From FLUQ01 sp031551515 (lineage in GTDB: Bacteria; Desulfobacterota; Desulfovibrionia; Desulfovibrionales; Desulfovibrionaceae), in NCBI GenBank assembly GCA_031551515.1, contig JAVBNL010000007.1:14461-78460 (forward strand): a DNA stretch of 64,000 nucleotides, read 5' to 3'. A program made the translations under genes and the position numbers. Position 1 is the first letter of the stretch; each line of letters opens with the position of its first letter. Below the pieces are notes generated by a model. The model was not told the DNA's origin and did not search any database. It worked only from the letters and a program-made list of their open reading frames with translations. This document shows positions 1-8,691 of the stretch, piece after piece.

Positions 1-27
1 AACGTAACTGCCTTTATTTTATTACCT

Positions 28-110
28 TGGTGCGAGAAGGGGGAGTTGAACCCCCACGGTTACCCGCTGGATTCTAAGTCCAGTGCGTCTACCAGTTCCG
101 CCATTCTCGC
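28..110 (-). tRNA. tRNA-Leu (anticodon UAG)
   Basis: On the minus strand a class II tRNA folds with a 7-bp acceptor stem (GCGAGAA/TTCTCGC), an A discriminator and an encoded CCA. The anticodon stem CTGGA/TCCAG encloses loop CTTAGAA, giving anticodon TAG (reads CUA). There is a short variable arm (CGG/CCG) and a T arm GGGGG-TTCAACT-CCCCC. The extra arm and D-arm sequence fit tRNA-Leu. Confidence 0.95.
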
Positions 111-203
111 AAAGAAACGGGGGCGAATGTAGCGTTTCGGCCCTGGACCGTCAATGCGCAACAGTAACGCATGACCGACGCAGTATCACGGCAAACTGAA
201 GCG

Positions 204-956
204 CTACGGCCAGATCCAGCCGGGCACATAACGCCAGGCTTTGCGCAACCTCTTGTCCAAGGCCAGCGCGTTGGGTTCCGCCGCGAAAAGCACTTTCCAA
301 AAGCCCTGCCCGTGATTGCAGTGCAGCGTATGGGCCAACTCGTGCAGCAACACGTGGCGGGCCAGATCAAGCGGCAAAAAAACCAGGCAAATATTCAGGC
401 TGATGTCGCCCCGAACCGTGCAGCTGCCCCAGCGGCTGCGCTGGCAGCCGAAACGCAGATTGGCGAAAGAAAACCCGTGCGCGGCGGCAAGGGTTTTCAG
501 CTCTTTTGCCAAAAAAGAGGTGGCGTATTCTTTGACCCGGCGCCGCAGTTGGCGCAAAGCCGCTTCCCGGTCATCCCTGCGGACGCGAAGCGTTATGGCG
601 GTGGTTTCCGGCGGCGTTTCACCGGCGCAGAGCACGGGCAGGCTCAGTGCGCCGCCGTGCAGCGCGACAGTCTCCGGCAAGTCTGGCGCGGCTGTTTCCG
701 GCGCGCCTTCCGGGCAGACGCGGTGCAGGGTCCGCTCTATCCAATCCCTGTTCCGCTCAACAAACCCGGCGGCAAGAGCGGGATCAAGCCCGCGCGGCAA
801 AACCACCTCCAGCCCTCTGTCCGGCAACACGCGCAGCCGCGCGCGCAACGCTTTCGCGCTGACGCGTACGCTATAGGACGGCGGCCAGGCCGCCGGAAAA
901 GATGACGAAGAATCCGTCAGGGAGCGGGCGGGCAAGGCGCCGGGCCTTCTTTGCAT
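204..956 (-). CDS. YgjP-type (M48-like, DUF45) zinc metallopeptidase family protein
   Basis: A 250-aa protein with the zinc-binding motif HELAH at residues 205-209 and a third likely ligand, His215 (HCNHG), close to the C terminus as in the YgjP/DUF45 family. The conserved block RFGCQRSRWGSC precedes the motif. Family members resemble SprT/wss-type peptidases; their substrates are poorly known. The ATG lies 40 bases inside the end of the upstream VKOR-type gene on the same strand, so the two are probably co-transcribed and translationally coupled. No clear Shine-Dalgarno site is visible, so the exact start is less sure. No signal peptide; expected in the cytoplasm. Confidence 0.85.
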   Translation of the reverse strand: MQRRPGALPARSLTDSSSSFPAAWPPSYSVRVSAKALRARLRVLPDRGLEVVLPRGLDPALAAGFVERNRDWIERTLHRVCPEGAPETAAPDLPETVALHGGALSLPVLCAGETPPETTAITLRVRRDDREAALRQLRRRVKEYATSFLAKELKTLAAAHGFSFANLRFGCQRSRWGSCTVRGDISLNICLVFLPLDLARHVLLHELAHTLHCNHGQGFWKVLFAAEPNALALDKRLRKAWRYVPGWIWP

Positions 957-1879
957 TGATCAAGGGGCGTCAGTTCCGGCGGCAAGGCGCTGCCGCCCGA
1001 CCCGGCCGACGCGGAAGGGCGCGCGCCCGAACCGGCCGAACCGGCAGCGTCGGGCCGCAAAGACTGGGGCATGCCGTTAATGGTCAACAACGGCAGCTTG
1101 TCAAAGCCCAGGCGCAGCACCTCGGCCTTGTTGCGCAAAAGCCGCAGGCGCAGCAGCAACCCGTCGGCAATCGATAGGTCGTGCCCCTGGCCTTTCAAGC
1201 CTTCCGCCAGGGCTTCGGGCATATTCTTACCGCGCTTCAAGGCGCTGCGCATTCCGGCTATGGCGGCAAAATCCTCATCGCGTTCCGCCACGGGAATAAA
1301 GGCCGCGTTGCCCGCGAACACCGCTATCGCATCCCGGCAGGCCGGGCAGGAAGGTGAAAAATAAACCCGGCGCTCGGCATCGGGCTGCCCGTACAGGGTC
1401 CAGCGCCCCAGAGCTTCGGTGCCGGCCGCGCTGGCCGCGGCGAAAAACAGCGCCCCCCAGAAAAAAAGCAGCAAGGGCCGCCGCGCCGGACCGTTGAACC
1501 AGCCCTGCCGCTCGGGCCGGAGTATGAAAAACAACAGGCCGATAAAAGCGGCCGCGCCCAGGCACGAGAGGCAGGGAGCGGTCAGCAGCATCAAAAGCAG
1601 CAAGAAGCAATCGGCGATCAGGGCCAGGGCCGTCAGGGCGAAAGCCGCCCCGCGCCAGCGGCGCAGGCACAAAAGAGCCGTGAGGACAAAGAAGGCGGTG
1701 CCGACCCACCACAAGGATATGCCCCACAGCGTCACGTCGTGGAACAAACGGCAGCCCACGCTGGGGCAGGGGATATCCGTCTGCAGCGGGTCAGCCTGCA
1801 AGGCGCAGAAGGCCGCGCCCAACAGGGCGACGCAAACGCCGCCCCATGCGACCGGCGAGCGCTGCGAAGCAAAAGACAT
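917..1879 (-). CDS. VKOR-family thiol oxidoreductase fused to a thioredoxin-like domain
   Basis: A 320-aa membrane protein. The N-terminal ~120 residues have four hydrophobic helices with the VKOR cysteine pattern: C38/C43 in the first loop and a CxxC pair (C103-L-S-C106) before the last helix. After another hydrophobic segment (~135-152) comes a thioredoxin-type CPAC motif at 178-181. Such VKOR-Trx fusions reoxidise a DsbA-like partner and pass electrons to quinone, so this is the likely periplasmic disulfide-bond generator. The C terminus is Gly/Pro/Cys-rich and of unclear role. The ATG at 1879 is preceded by CGGAG. The gene precedes and overlaps the YgjP-type gene. Confidence 0.85.
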   Translation of the reverse strand: MSFASQRSPVAWGGVCVALLGAAFCALQADPLQTDIPCPSVGCRLFHDVTLWGISLWWVGTAFFVLTALLCLRRWRGAAFALTALALIADCFLLLLMLLTAPCLSCLGAAAFIGLLFFILRPERQGWFNGPARRPLLLFFWGALFFAAASAAGTEALGRWTLYGQPDAERRVYFSPSCPACRDAIAVFAGNAAFIPVAERDEDFAAIAGMRSALKRGKNMPEALAEGLKGQGHDLSIADGLLLRLRLLRNKAEVLRLGFDKLPLLTINGMPQSLRPDAAGSAGSGARPSASAGSGGSALPPELTPLDQCKEGPAPCPPAP

Positions 1880-1914
1880 GGCAACTCCGGGCTGAGAATT
1901 CGTTTCAGGGTTTT

Positions 1915-1943
1915 CCTATACCCTCTCCCGCCGCCAAGGTAAA
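1915..1943 (-). promoter_or_regulatory. Candidate promoter of the VKOR-type gene
   Basis: On the minus strand TTTACC (-35) and TATAGG (-10) are separated by 17 bases and lie just upstream of the VKOR-type start. The -35 matches consensus at four of six positions, so this is only a sequence-based suggestion. Confidence 0.4.
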
Positions 1944-2300
1944 GCTGAGGGCAACGCAAACAGGCCGCCATCGCGCGCCGTGATTTTTTTTTTAAAACAT
2001 ATTTGCGGCAAAACAAATTTTTTGCGGAAAACGCGCCTTTCGGAAAAAAAGAACAAGCGGATTGCAGGATTACAACGGCAAGGCGTTCGGACCAAACCCG
2101 GTCCGGTTCGTTTTGCGGCCTTTTCGCGTCTTTTTTGCGGCAAGGCGTTTTTTTACCCCCGCAACCCGCGCCCTCTCTTGAAGATCCACCTTGCATGCAA
2201 GATTGCGCCTGCGTATGGTGCGGGCTTGAGTATATATTTAATCCGATGTACTTGTTGTCAGACTTCATACAACATGACCCTTTTACCAAAGGAAAAAGCA
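1944..2300. other. AT-rich intergenic region between divergent genes
   Basis: No gene is supported here. The stretch is much richer in A/T than its flanks and contains several copies of a TTTTGCGG-like motif (around 2000-2140), a perfect 12-bp palindrome CTTGCATGCAAG at 2190-2201, an AT run TATATATTTA at 2231-2240, and inverted TGTTGT/ACAACA half-sites at 2253-2258 and 2269-2274. The last is in operator position ahead of the glycerate kinase. It probably holds the glycerate operon promoter, but no confident -35/-10 pair was found. Confidence 0.45.
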
Positions 2301-3452
2301 ATGCGTGTTGTGGTTGCGCCCGATTCGTACAAAGGCAGCCTGTCGGCTTTGGAAGTTGCATCGGCCATGGAACGCGGCATTTTGCGCGTCTTTCCGCAGG
2401 CGATCGTCGACAAGGTGCCCATTGCCGACGGCGGCGAGGGCACGGTCGCGGCGCTGGTGGAAGCGACAAACGGCAAGGTCATGCACTCCCCCGTGCGCGC
2501 GCCGCTGGGCGAAACCATCACCGCCCATTGGGGCATGTTCGGCGACGGCGCGACTGCGGTTATCGAGATGGCCTCCGCTTCCGGCCTGCCCCTGTTGCTG
2601 CCCGACAGGCGCGACGTGCTGAACGCCTGCACCTGGGGCACCGGCGACCTGGTGCGCGCCGCCCTTGACGCGGGCGCAAAAACCATCATCATCGGCATCG
2701 GCGGCAGCGCCACCAACGACGGCGGCATGGGTTTCGCCAGGGCGCTGGGCGCGAAGTTTCTGGATGCGAAAGGCAACGACCTGCCCCCCGGCGGCGCTGC
2801 GCTGGCGAACCTCGCCCGCATCGACCTTTCCGACCTGGACCCGCGTCTGGCTGAAACCGAAATCAGAGTCGCCTGCGATGTGGATAACCCGCTTTGCGGC
2901 CCGCGCGGCGCATCCGCCGTATTCGGCCCGCAAAAAGGCGCAACCCCCGAATACGTGGCCCGGCTCGACGCGGCGCTGGCCCATTACGCAACCATAGCCG
3001 CCGCCGCCACAGGCAAGCCCCAGGTTGCCGAAGCCCCCGGCGCGGGCGCGGCGGGCGGCCTGGGCGCTGCCTTCTTGTACTTTTCAAACGCCACCCTCGC
3101 GCCCGGCGTCGGCCTGGTACTGCAAGCCACGAATTTTGACGCCAGGGTCAAAAACGCGGACCTGGTCTTTACCGGCGAAGGCCGCACCGATTTTCAGACC
3201 GCATTCGGCAAAGCGCCCGTGGGCGTCGCGGGCGCGGCCAAAAAATACGGCAAGCCGGTCATCTGCCTTTCCGGCGGGCTGGGCGACGGCGCCACGGATG
3301 TCTACGCCCACGGCATCGACGCCGTGTGCAGCATCGCGCCCGGCCCCATTTCACTGGAAGAATGCCAGAAGAACAGCGCAACGCTGGTGGAAGACGCAAG
3401 CGAACGCATCTGCCGCGTCATCAGCGCCGGGCGCGGCATAGCCGCAAAATAA
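2301..3452 (+). CDS. Glycerate kinase (GlxK/GarK family)
   Basis: A 383-aa protein of the glycerate kinase family, which phosphorylates D-glycerate (the GarK/GlxK type gives 2-phosphoglycerate). The N terminus (VVVAPDSYKGSLSA) and the Gly-rich IGIGGSATNDGGMG block are signature segments. The ATG at 2301 follows an AAAGGA ribosome site; an upstream extension of the frame crosses the promoter region and is not believed. It is followed 34 bases later by a tartronate semialdehyde reductase gene, so together they would convert tartronate semialdehyde through D-glycerate into glycolysis. Cytoplasmic. Confidence 0.92.
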   Translation: MRVVVAPDSYKGSLSALEVASAMERGILRVFPQAIVDKVPIADGGEGTVAALVEATNGKVMHSPVRAPLGETITAHWGMFGDGATAVIEMASASGLPLLLPDRRDVLNACTWGTGDLVRAALDAGAKTIIIGIGGSATNDGGMGFARALGAKFLDAKGNDLPPGGAALANLARIDLSDLDPRLAETEIRVACDVDNPLCGPRGASAVFGPQKGATPEYVARLDAALAHYATIAAAATGKPQVAEAPGAGAAGGLGAAFLYFSNATLAPGVGLVLQATNFDARVKNADLVFTGEGRTDFQTAFGKAPVGVAGAAKKYGKPVICLSGGLGDGATDVYAHGIDAVCSIAPGPISLEECQKNSATLVEDASERICRVISAGRGIAAK

Positions 3453-3486
3453 TAATTTGTTATTATCACATCTTAGGAGGAATATC

Positions 3487-4374
3487 ATGCAGATCGGATT
3501 CATCGGACTCGGCATCATGGGCAAACCCATGAGCAAAAACCTGCTTAAAGCGGGCTATTCCGTTCTTTGTTATGACCGCACCAAAGCGGCCGTGGACGAA
3601 GTCGTGTCCGCCGGCGGCAAAGCGGCCGCTTCCGTGGCTGAAGTGTCCAAAGCGTGCTCGATCATCATCACCATGCTGCCCAACTCGCCGCAGGTGGCCG
3701 ATGTGGCCCTGGGCAAAGACGGCATCGCCGACAACGCCAAATCGGGCACACTGCTGGTGGATATGAGCTCCATCGCGCCGCTGGCCGCCCGCGACATTCA
3801 CGACGGCCTGAAGAAAAAAGGCATCCGCATGCTTGACGCCCCGGTCAGCGGCGGCGAACCCAAAGCCATCGACGGCACCCTGTCCGTAATGATCGGCGGC
3901 GCGCAGGCCGACTTTGACGAAGCCCTGCCCGTGCTGCAAAAGATGGCGGGATCCGTCGTTCGCGTGGGCGATATCGGTGCGGGCAACATCGCGAAACTGG
4001 CCAACCAGATCGTGGTGGCCGTGAACATCGCGGCTCTGGCCGAAGCCATGACCCTGGCCGCCAAGGCCGGCGCCGATCCCGAACTGGTCTATCAGGCCAT
4101 TCGCGGCGGCCTGGCCGGTTCCACCGTCATGGACGCCAAAGCGCCCATGATGCTGGACCGCAACATCAAGCCCGGCTTCAAGATCAACCTGCACATCAAA
4201 GACCTGGGCAATATCATGGATACCGGCCACGGCGTGGGCGTGCCCCTGCCGCTGTCTTCCGCTGTCATGGAAATGATGCAGGCCCTGAAAGTGGACGGCA
4301 TGGGCGACGCCGACCACTCCGCTCTGGTGCGCTATTATGAAAAAATCTCCAACAGCGAAGTGAAACGTAAGTAA
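3487..4374 (+). CDS. 2-hydroxy-3-oxopropionate (tartronate semialdehyde) reductase family dehydrogenase
   Basis: A 295-aa beta-hydroxyacid dehydrogenase. It has an N-terminal Rossmann motif GLGIMGKPM (residues 7-15), the substrate segment APVSGGEPKA, and the catalytic Lys in the GNIAKLANQ block. Family members reduce tartronate semialdehyde to D-glycerate with NAD(P)H, although 3-hydroxyisobutyrate dehydrogenase activity cannot be excluded by sequence alone. The adjacent glycerate kinase favours the tartronate role. AGGAGG sits just upstream of the ATG, and a strong terminator follows, closing a two-gene operon. Confidence 0.88.
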   Translation: MQIGFIGLGIMGKPMSKNLLKAGYSVLCYDRTKAAVDEVVSAGGKAAASVAEVSKACSIIITMLPNSPQVADVALGKDGIADNAKSGTLLVDMSSIAPLAARDIHDGLKKKGIRMLDAPVSGGEPKAIDGTLSVMIGGAQADFDEALPVLQKMAGSVVRVGDIGAGNIAKLANQIVVAVNIAALAEAMTLAAKAGADPELVYQAIRGGLAGSTVMDAKAPMMLDRNIKPGFKINLHIKDLGNIMDTGHGVGVPLPLSSAVMEMMQALKVDGMGDADHSALVRYYEKISNSEVKRK

Positions 4375-4410
4375 GCAAACGAGGGGACCAGCCCTCTGCT
4401 CCCCACCAAC

Positions 4411-4440
4411 AAAAAAATCCGCGTTCGCGCGGATTTTTTT
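4411..4440 (+). terminator. Intrinsic terminator of the glycerate operon
   Basis: A perfect inverted repeat AAAAAATCCGCG-TTCG-CGCGGATTTTTT ends in a T tract. It is symmetrical enough to work in both directions. Confidence 0.92.
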
Positions 4441-4493
4441 ATAACGCGAAGTTCGCCTGACGAAGTATGAAGCCAAAATGGGCTGCCATCCGG

Positions 4494-4521
4494 TTGACAC
4501 AGACGCGTCTAGGCTTACTAT
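4494..4521 (+). promoter_or_regulatory. Sigma70-type promoter for the MATE gene
   Basis: TTGACA (4494-4499) and TACTAT (4516-4521) are separated by 16 bases, directly after the preceding terminator and ahead of the MATE exporter gene. Confidence 0.75.
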
Positions 4522-4599
4522 ATTTCCCATAATTCTCTGTGCCTCGGCGGAACCCGCCGGGGCACAGAATCATGTTTACCTCTAACCCCCGTGAGCGTC

Positions 4600-6009
4600 A
4601 TGCCCCCGCCGCCGTCCCACAGCACTGCCGCCGCCGTCACCCTGCCCGGAATCACGCGAATTTCTTCGGCGGATATCTGGCGTCTGACCTGGCCCCAGGT
4701 GCTGATGATGTTCTTCCAATTTCTGGTGGGACTGACGGATGTCTGGGTCGCGGGGCAAATTCACCGTGACGTGCAGGCCGTGCTGGGCCTTGTCACCCGC
4801 TGCCAGTTCGTGTTGCTTATCGTGGGCATCGCTGTTGCCAACGCATCCGTCGCAGCCATGAGCCAGTCTTTGGGCGCACACCTTGAAGACCGCGCCCGGC
4901 GATACGCGGGCCTGGCCCTCAAGCTGGGCATCGCGTTCGCCTTCGCCGTGCTGGGCATCGCCCTGCTGCTACGCAAACCCCTCTTGATCGTGCTGCAAAC
5001 CCCCGAAGAAATTTTGCCCATGGCGGAAAGCTTCTGGCTGGTCTTCATGGCGGCGCTGCCTTCCAACTATCTGCTGGCGCTGACCGGGGCCATGTTCCGG
5101 GCCAGAAAGATCGTGCTTATTCCGCTGGCCACATCCGCCACGGCCTTTGCGCTCAACTGCGTCACCAGCACGGGTTTCGGCCTGGGCTGGTGGGGGCTGC
5201 CCGCGCTGGGGGCCAACGGCATCGCGGCTTCCACCTTCGTTTCCATAACCGTCATGGCTTTCGTCAACGTGGCCATCCTGATCAAGCTCGGGATACTGAC
5301 CCGCAAAGCGTTCGCTCCCCTGCGCTGGGAGAAAAAAGCCCTGCCCTATCTGATCAAGGTGGCCGTGCCCGCCGGGGCCATGCAAATCTCGTGGCAGGTC
5401 GGCTATCTGGTGCTGGTGGCGGTCACGGCCTCGCTCCCTGTGGACAGCATCAACGCCATGGCGGGCATGACCGGGGGCATGTACGTCGAATCCATCTTGT
5501 TTCTGCCCGCCTTCGCCTTCAACATGACCGGTTCCATGCTGGTGGGGCATTGCCTGGGCGCGGGCGACAAAACGGAAGCCAAACGCGTGGGCTGGCGCAT
5601 CATTCTTGCCGGGTCGGGCGTCATGACCCTGGCCGCCGTCTGCCTGTGGCCCTTTATCAAAGATATCGCCGCCTTTATCGTACCCGACCCCGACGCGCAG
5701 GTTCACGCCATAACCTATTTGCGCTATAACCTGCTGGCAACGCCTTGTTCCGTGGCCAGCATGACGCTGGGCGGCATCATGACCGGCGCGGGCGCGACCA
5801 TTTACAGTTTCGCCGTGTTCGGCACCGCCATTTGGGCTGTGCGTCTGCCGCTGGCCTGGCTGTTCGGGCACATTCTCTGGCACAACGCGGAAGGCGTGTT
5901 CATGGCCATGTTTCTTTCCCAGGTCTTTCAAGCGGCAGCCATGCTCTACATTTTTCAAACCCGCGACTGGGGGCGTTTCGCCATGATCCGCCGCCACGCA
6001 AAGACATAA
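4600..6009 (+). CDS. MATE family multidrug/Na+ antiporter-type exporter
   Basis: A ~469-aa integral membrane protein with about 12 hydrophobic helices and the MATE layout: two homologous six-helix halves, an N-terminal WPQVLMMFFQFLVGLTDVWV helix, and a second half starting near ISWQVGYLVLVAV. Members export cationic drugs or metabolites using Na+ or H+ gradients in the inner membrane. The start is uncertain: a GTG at 4591 in frame would add three residues, and neither site has a strong ribosome site. Transcription probably starts at the promoter at 4494-4521. The DUF2156 gene follows 20 bases downstream. Confidence 0.88.
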   Translation: MPPPPSHSTAAAVTLPGITRISSADIWRLTWPQVLMMFFQFLVGLTDVWVAGQIHRDVQAVLGLVTRCQFVLLIVGIAVANASVAAMSQSLGAHLEDRARRYAGLALKLGIAFAFAVLGIALLLRKPLLIVLQTPEEILPMAESFWLVFMAALPSNYLLALTGAMFRARKIVLIPLATSATAFALNCVTSTGFGLGWWGLPALGANGIAASTFVSITVMAFVNVAILIKLGILTRKAFAPLRWEKKALPYLIKVAVPAGAMQISWQVGYLVLVAVTASLPVDSINAMAGMTGGMYVESILFLPAFAFNMTGSMLVGHCLGAGDKTEAKRVGWRIILAGSGVMTLAAVCLWPFIKDIAAFIVPDPDAQVHAITYLRYNLLATPCSVASMTLGGIMTGAGATIYSFAVFGTAIWAVRLPLAWLFGHILWHNAEGVFMAMFLSQVFQAAAMLYIFQTRDWGRFAMIRRHAKT

Positions 6010-6029
6010 TCGCATCGTCAGGAGAAATC

Positions 6030-6920
6030 ATGACCAGCAACCCGCCGGCTTCCTTCTCTTCTCTCTCTCTCGCCGACATGCCCCGCTATCGCGCGCTGCA
6101 CGACGCCTGCCGCACCCGCGCGGCCGATTACAGTTTCACCAACCTGTGGGGCTGGGCGGAACACTACGGCCTTGAATGGCGCTTCACCGACGAACTGTGC
6201 TGGATACGCCAGACCTTACCCACGGTTCGCTATTGGGCGCCTGTGGGCAAATGGCAGGAGACGGACTGGGCCGATTGCCCGGAGCTGGCTTCCGGCATGG
6301 AATTCATCCGCGTGCCTGAAAAATTGCAAACCATGTGGGAACAGGCTCTGCCCGGCCGCGTGGATGCCGCCGAAACGCGGGGGCAGTGGGATTACCTGTA
6401 TAACGCGCAAGAGCTGGCGGCGCTTGGCGGCAACCGCTTTCACAAAAAAAAGAACCTGCTCAACCAGTTCATAAAGTTGTATCCCGACCACATCTATACG
6501 GCCATGACCCTGGATTGCGTGGAGTCGGTGCTGAAAATGCAGAAAGAGTGGTTCCACTGGCGCGAAAATGAAATGTCCGAAGCGCTGATCGCTGAAAACA
6601 CGGCGGTGATGCGGGTGCTCAGCCACTGGGACCAACTGCCCGGCCTGGTGGGGGGGACGCTGATGATGCAGGGCAAGGTCATCGGCTATACCGTTGGGGA
6701 ACAGCTGACCGACGACACGTTGGTGGTGCATTTTGAAAAAGGAGCCACCGATTTCAAAGGCATCTACCAGGCCATCAACTGCTTTTTCGTGCGCGACGTT
6801 GGAGACGCGTATACGTACATCAACCGCGAGCAAGACCTGGATGACGAAGGGCTGCGCAAGGCCAAAGAGAGCTACAACCCCGTGAAGTACGTCAAAAAGA
6901 GCACAGTGAAGATACGTTGA
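6030..6920 (+). CDS. DUF2156 domain protein (phosphatidylglycerol lysyltransferase C-terminal-like)
   Basis: A 296-aa soluble protein matching the DUF2156/COG4866 pattern, which has a GNAT-like fold related to the C-terminal domain of MprF lysyltransferase. Recognisable segments are FTNLWGWAEHYGLEW near the N terminus, KKKNLLNQF in the middle and KESYNPVKYVKK at the C terminus. The family is thought to transfer acyl or aminoacyl groups, but this standalone form has no settled function. There is no membrane domain, unlike full MprF. The ATG at 6030 follows AGGAGA, and the gene is probably co-transcribed with the MATE gene. Confidence 0.8.
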   Translation: MTSNPPASFSSLSLADMPRYRALHDACRTRAADYSFTNLWGWAEHYGLEWRFTDELCWIRQTLPTVRYWAPVGKWQETDWADCPELASGMEFIRVPEKLQTMWEQALPGRVDAAETRGQWDYLYNAQELAALGGNRFHKKKNLLNQFIKLYPDHIYTAMTLDCVESVLKMQKEWFHWRENEMSEALIAENTAVMRVLSHWDQLPGLVGGTLMMQGKVIGYTVGEQLTDDTLVVHFEKGATDFKGIYQAINCFFVRDVGDAYTYINREQDLDDEGLRKAKESYNPVKYVKKSTVKIR

Positions 6921-6934
6921 GGCCGGTCGCGGCC

Positions 6935-7468
6935 TTATTCCATCTGAAAATCGACCTTGATTTTGTACATGCGTTTGGCGGGCAAATTGAGGATAGACAC
7001 CCCCGTGGCGGCCGTGATGCTTTGCAGCACCGCCGCCACGGCGTCTTCTGAAGGGCCGATGCAGGTAAACCAGATATTGTACGCGTGGTTACGCAGATAG
7101 TTGTGGGTTACGCCCGGCTGTTCGTTCACCGCGCGGATGAAAAGATCCATCTTGTCCTGCGGCACCTTGGCCGCGCACAGCGTGCTGCGAAAGCCCAGCT
7201 TTTTCGACTGAAAATTGGCCCCGATGCGGCGTATGACGCCCCGGGCCCGCATGCCGCGCACCCGCTCAAGGCACTCTTCTTCCGGCAGGCCCACGGCCTT
7301 GCCTATGGCCGCATACGGCCTGCTTTCCAAAGGAAAACCGGACTGGATCAGGCTGAGAATCTTGCGGTCCGCCGCATCCAGCAGCGCATCAAGGGCGGCG
7401 TCCACCGCCGCGCCGTCAGGAACCGCGCCGCCGCCTTTCGCATGGGTATTCATGCGCTTCTCGGTCAT
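6935..7468 (-). CDS. Siroheme decarboxylase subunit (AhbA/AhbB family, Lrp/AsnC-like)
   Basis: A 177-aa protein with an Lrp/AsnC-like winged helix (PYAAIGKAVGLPEEECLERV) followed by RRIGANFQSKKLGFRST and a C-terminal RAM-like domain, the architecture of NirDLGH and AhbA/B proteins. These act as a heterodimer that decarboxylates siroheme to 12,18-didecarboxysiroheme in the alternative heme route. It begins two bases after ahbD, with GGAGG ahead of the ATG, so it is the last gene of hemB-ahbD-ahb. Sequence alone does not settle whether this is AhbA or AhbB; the partner subunit is not in the window. Confidence 0.85.
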   Translation of the reverse strand: MTEKRMNTHAKGGGAVPDGAAVDAALDALLDAADRKILSLIQSGFPLESRPYAAIGKAVGLPEEECLERVRGMRARGVIRRIGANFQSKKLGFRSTLCAAKVPQDKMDLFIRAVNEQPGVTHNYLRNHAYNIWFTCIGPSEDAVAAVLQSITAATGVSILNLPAKRMYKIKVDFQME

Positions 7469-7470
7469 GC

Positions 7471-8691
7471 TCAACCTCCACAGGCGCCGTGCCCGCCGCA
7501 AGGTCCGCCGGGAAGGGGCTGCCCGCTCTCGCCGCACGGGCCGCGCCCGCCGGCGCCGCGTTTGGGTGTGTAATCGCAAAGCGGCTCTTCAGCCATATAA
7601 TTGCCGGTCAAACTGTACGCTCTGGCCCGGCAGCCGCCGCAAACGCGGTGAAATTCGCAAGTACCGCACTTGCCCTCATAGGCCGCCTGGTCGCGGAACT
7701 GCAGAAAAGGCATGGACGAGCGCCAGATCTCGGGAAACGGCGTTTGAAACACGTTGCCGCAGTCCAGCTCAAGATACCCGCAAGGCTGCACCTGCCCCAC
7801 GTGGCTGATGAAGCAAAAGCCCGTGCCGCCAAGGCAGCCGCGCGTCAACGCATCCATGCCGAAAGAATCGGGCGTCACCGGCAATCCTTCGGCTTTGGCC
7901 CGCTGGCGCATGATGCGGTAATAGTGCGGGGCGCAGGTGGCTTTCAGGTGCATGCGCGTGGTTTTGCGGAAATCATAAAACCAGTTCAGGGTTTCTTCAT
8001 ATTCCCGCGCGGTGATGACCTGGTCTTGCAAATCCTCCGCCCGGCCCATGGGCACCAGCAGAAAGATGTGCCAGGCGGCCGCGCCCAGACGCTCCGCCAG
8101 GCCGAATATCTCTTTGAAGTGCGGCAAATTGTCTTTGGTCACCGTGGTGTTGATCTGAAAGGGCACCCCGGCTTCGCGCAGATAGGCTATACCCCGCAGG
8201 GCAGCGTCAAAAGAGCCCGGCTCACCCCGAAAAACGTCGTGGTACGCCGCCGTTGCGCCGTCGATGGAGACAGAACAGCGCTGAATGCCCGCTGCCGCTA
8301 TCATTCGGGCGTTTTCCGCCGTGACCAGCGTGCCGTTGGGGGCCATGACCGCCCGCAGGCCCTTGTCCCGCGCGTAGGCTGCCAGCTCGTAAATGTCGGG
8401 CCGCAGCATGGGTTCGCCGCCGGTGAAGATGATAATGGGGCTGCCCACCTCAGGAAAGGTATCGATCAGCGCCTTGGCGGCGGCCGTGTCGCATTCGCCG
8501 GGATAGGGCTCGATATGGGCTTCCGCCCGGCAATGCTGGCAGGCCAGGTTGCAAGAGCGGGTAACTTCCCAGGCCACCAGGCGCAAGACCGGAGAACCGT
8601 CGGGCAAGGTTCGCGGCGCGGAACCGTCCAGGCTATGAGGATGCCCGCCGCCCCGGCTGTGGGGGTGGCCCGGCATGGAAGGCGTCGTCAC
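7471..8691 (-). CDS. ahbD: AhbD heme b synthase (radical SAM)
   Basis: A 406-aa radical SAM enzyme with the cluster motif C47-x3-C51-x2-C54 (CNLACQHC), the GGEPMLRPD strand and a C-terminal SPASM-type domain with several Cys (CLGGTGFC, CGTCEFHRVCGGC). AhbD converts the two propionates of iron-coproporphyrin III to vinyl groups, giving heme b. The identity rests on its place directly after hemB and before a siroheme decarboxylase subunit, and on its SPASM motif. The N terminus is His/Gly-rich (GHPHSRGGGHPHS) and the C terminus Gly/Cys-rich, possibly metal-binding. The GTG start overlaps the hemB stop by 4 bases; an alternative ATG lies at 8676. Confidence 0.88.
   Translation of the reverse strand: MTTPSMPGHPHSRGGGHPHSLDGSAPRTLPDGSPVLRLVAWEVTRSCNLACQHCRAEAHIEPYPGECDTAAAKALIDTFPEVGSPIIIFTGGEPMLRPDIYELAAYARDKGLRAVMAPNGTLVTAENARMIAAAGIQRCSVSIDGATAAYHDVFRGEPGSFDAALRGIAYLREAGVPFQINTTVTKDNLPHFKEIFGLAERLGAAAWHIFLLVPMGRAEDLQDQVITAREYEETLNWFYDFRKTTRMHLKATCAPHYYRIMRQRAKAEGLPVTPDSFGMDALTRGCLGGTGFCFISHVGQVQPCGYLELDCGNVFQTPFPEIWRSSMPFLQFRDQAAYEGKCGTCEFHRVCGGCRARAYSLTGNYMAEEPLCDYTPKRGAGGRGPCGESGQPLPGGPCGGHGACGG

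Noticed and set aside
171..905. Long plus-strand frame opposite the YgjP-type gene
   Set aside because: It is antisense to a conserved metallopeptidase with no recognisable protein pattern; a shadow of high-GC coding bias. The same applies to many other opposing frames across the window.
4591..4600. GTG 4591 as the definite MATE start
   Set aside because: It cannot be separated from ATG 4600, since neither has a strong ribosome site; ATG was preferred.
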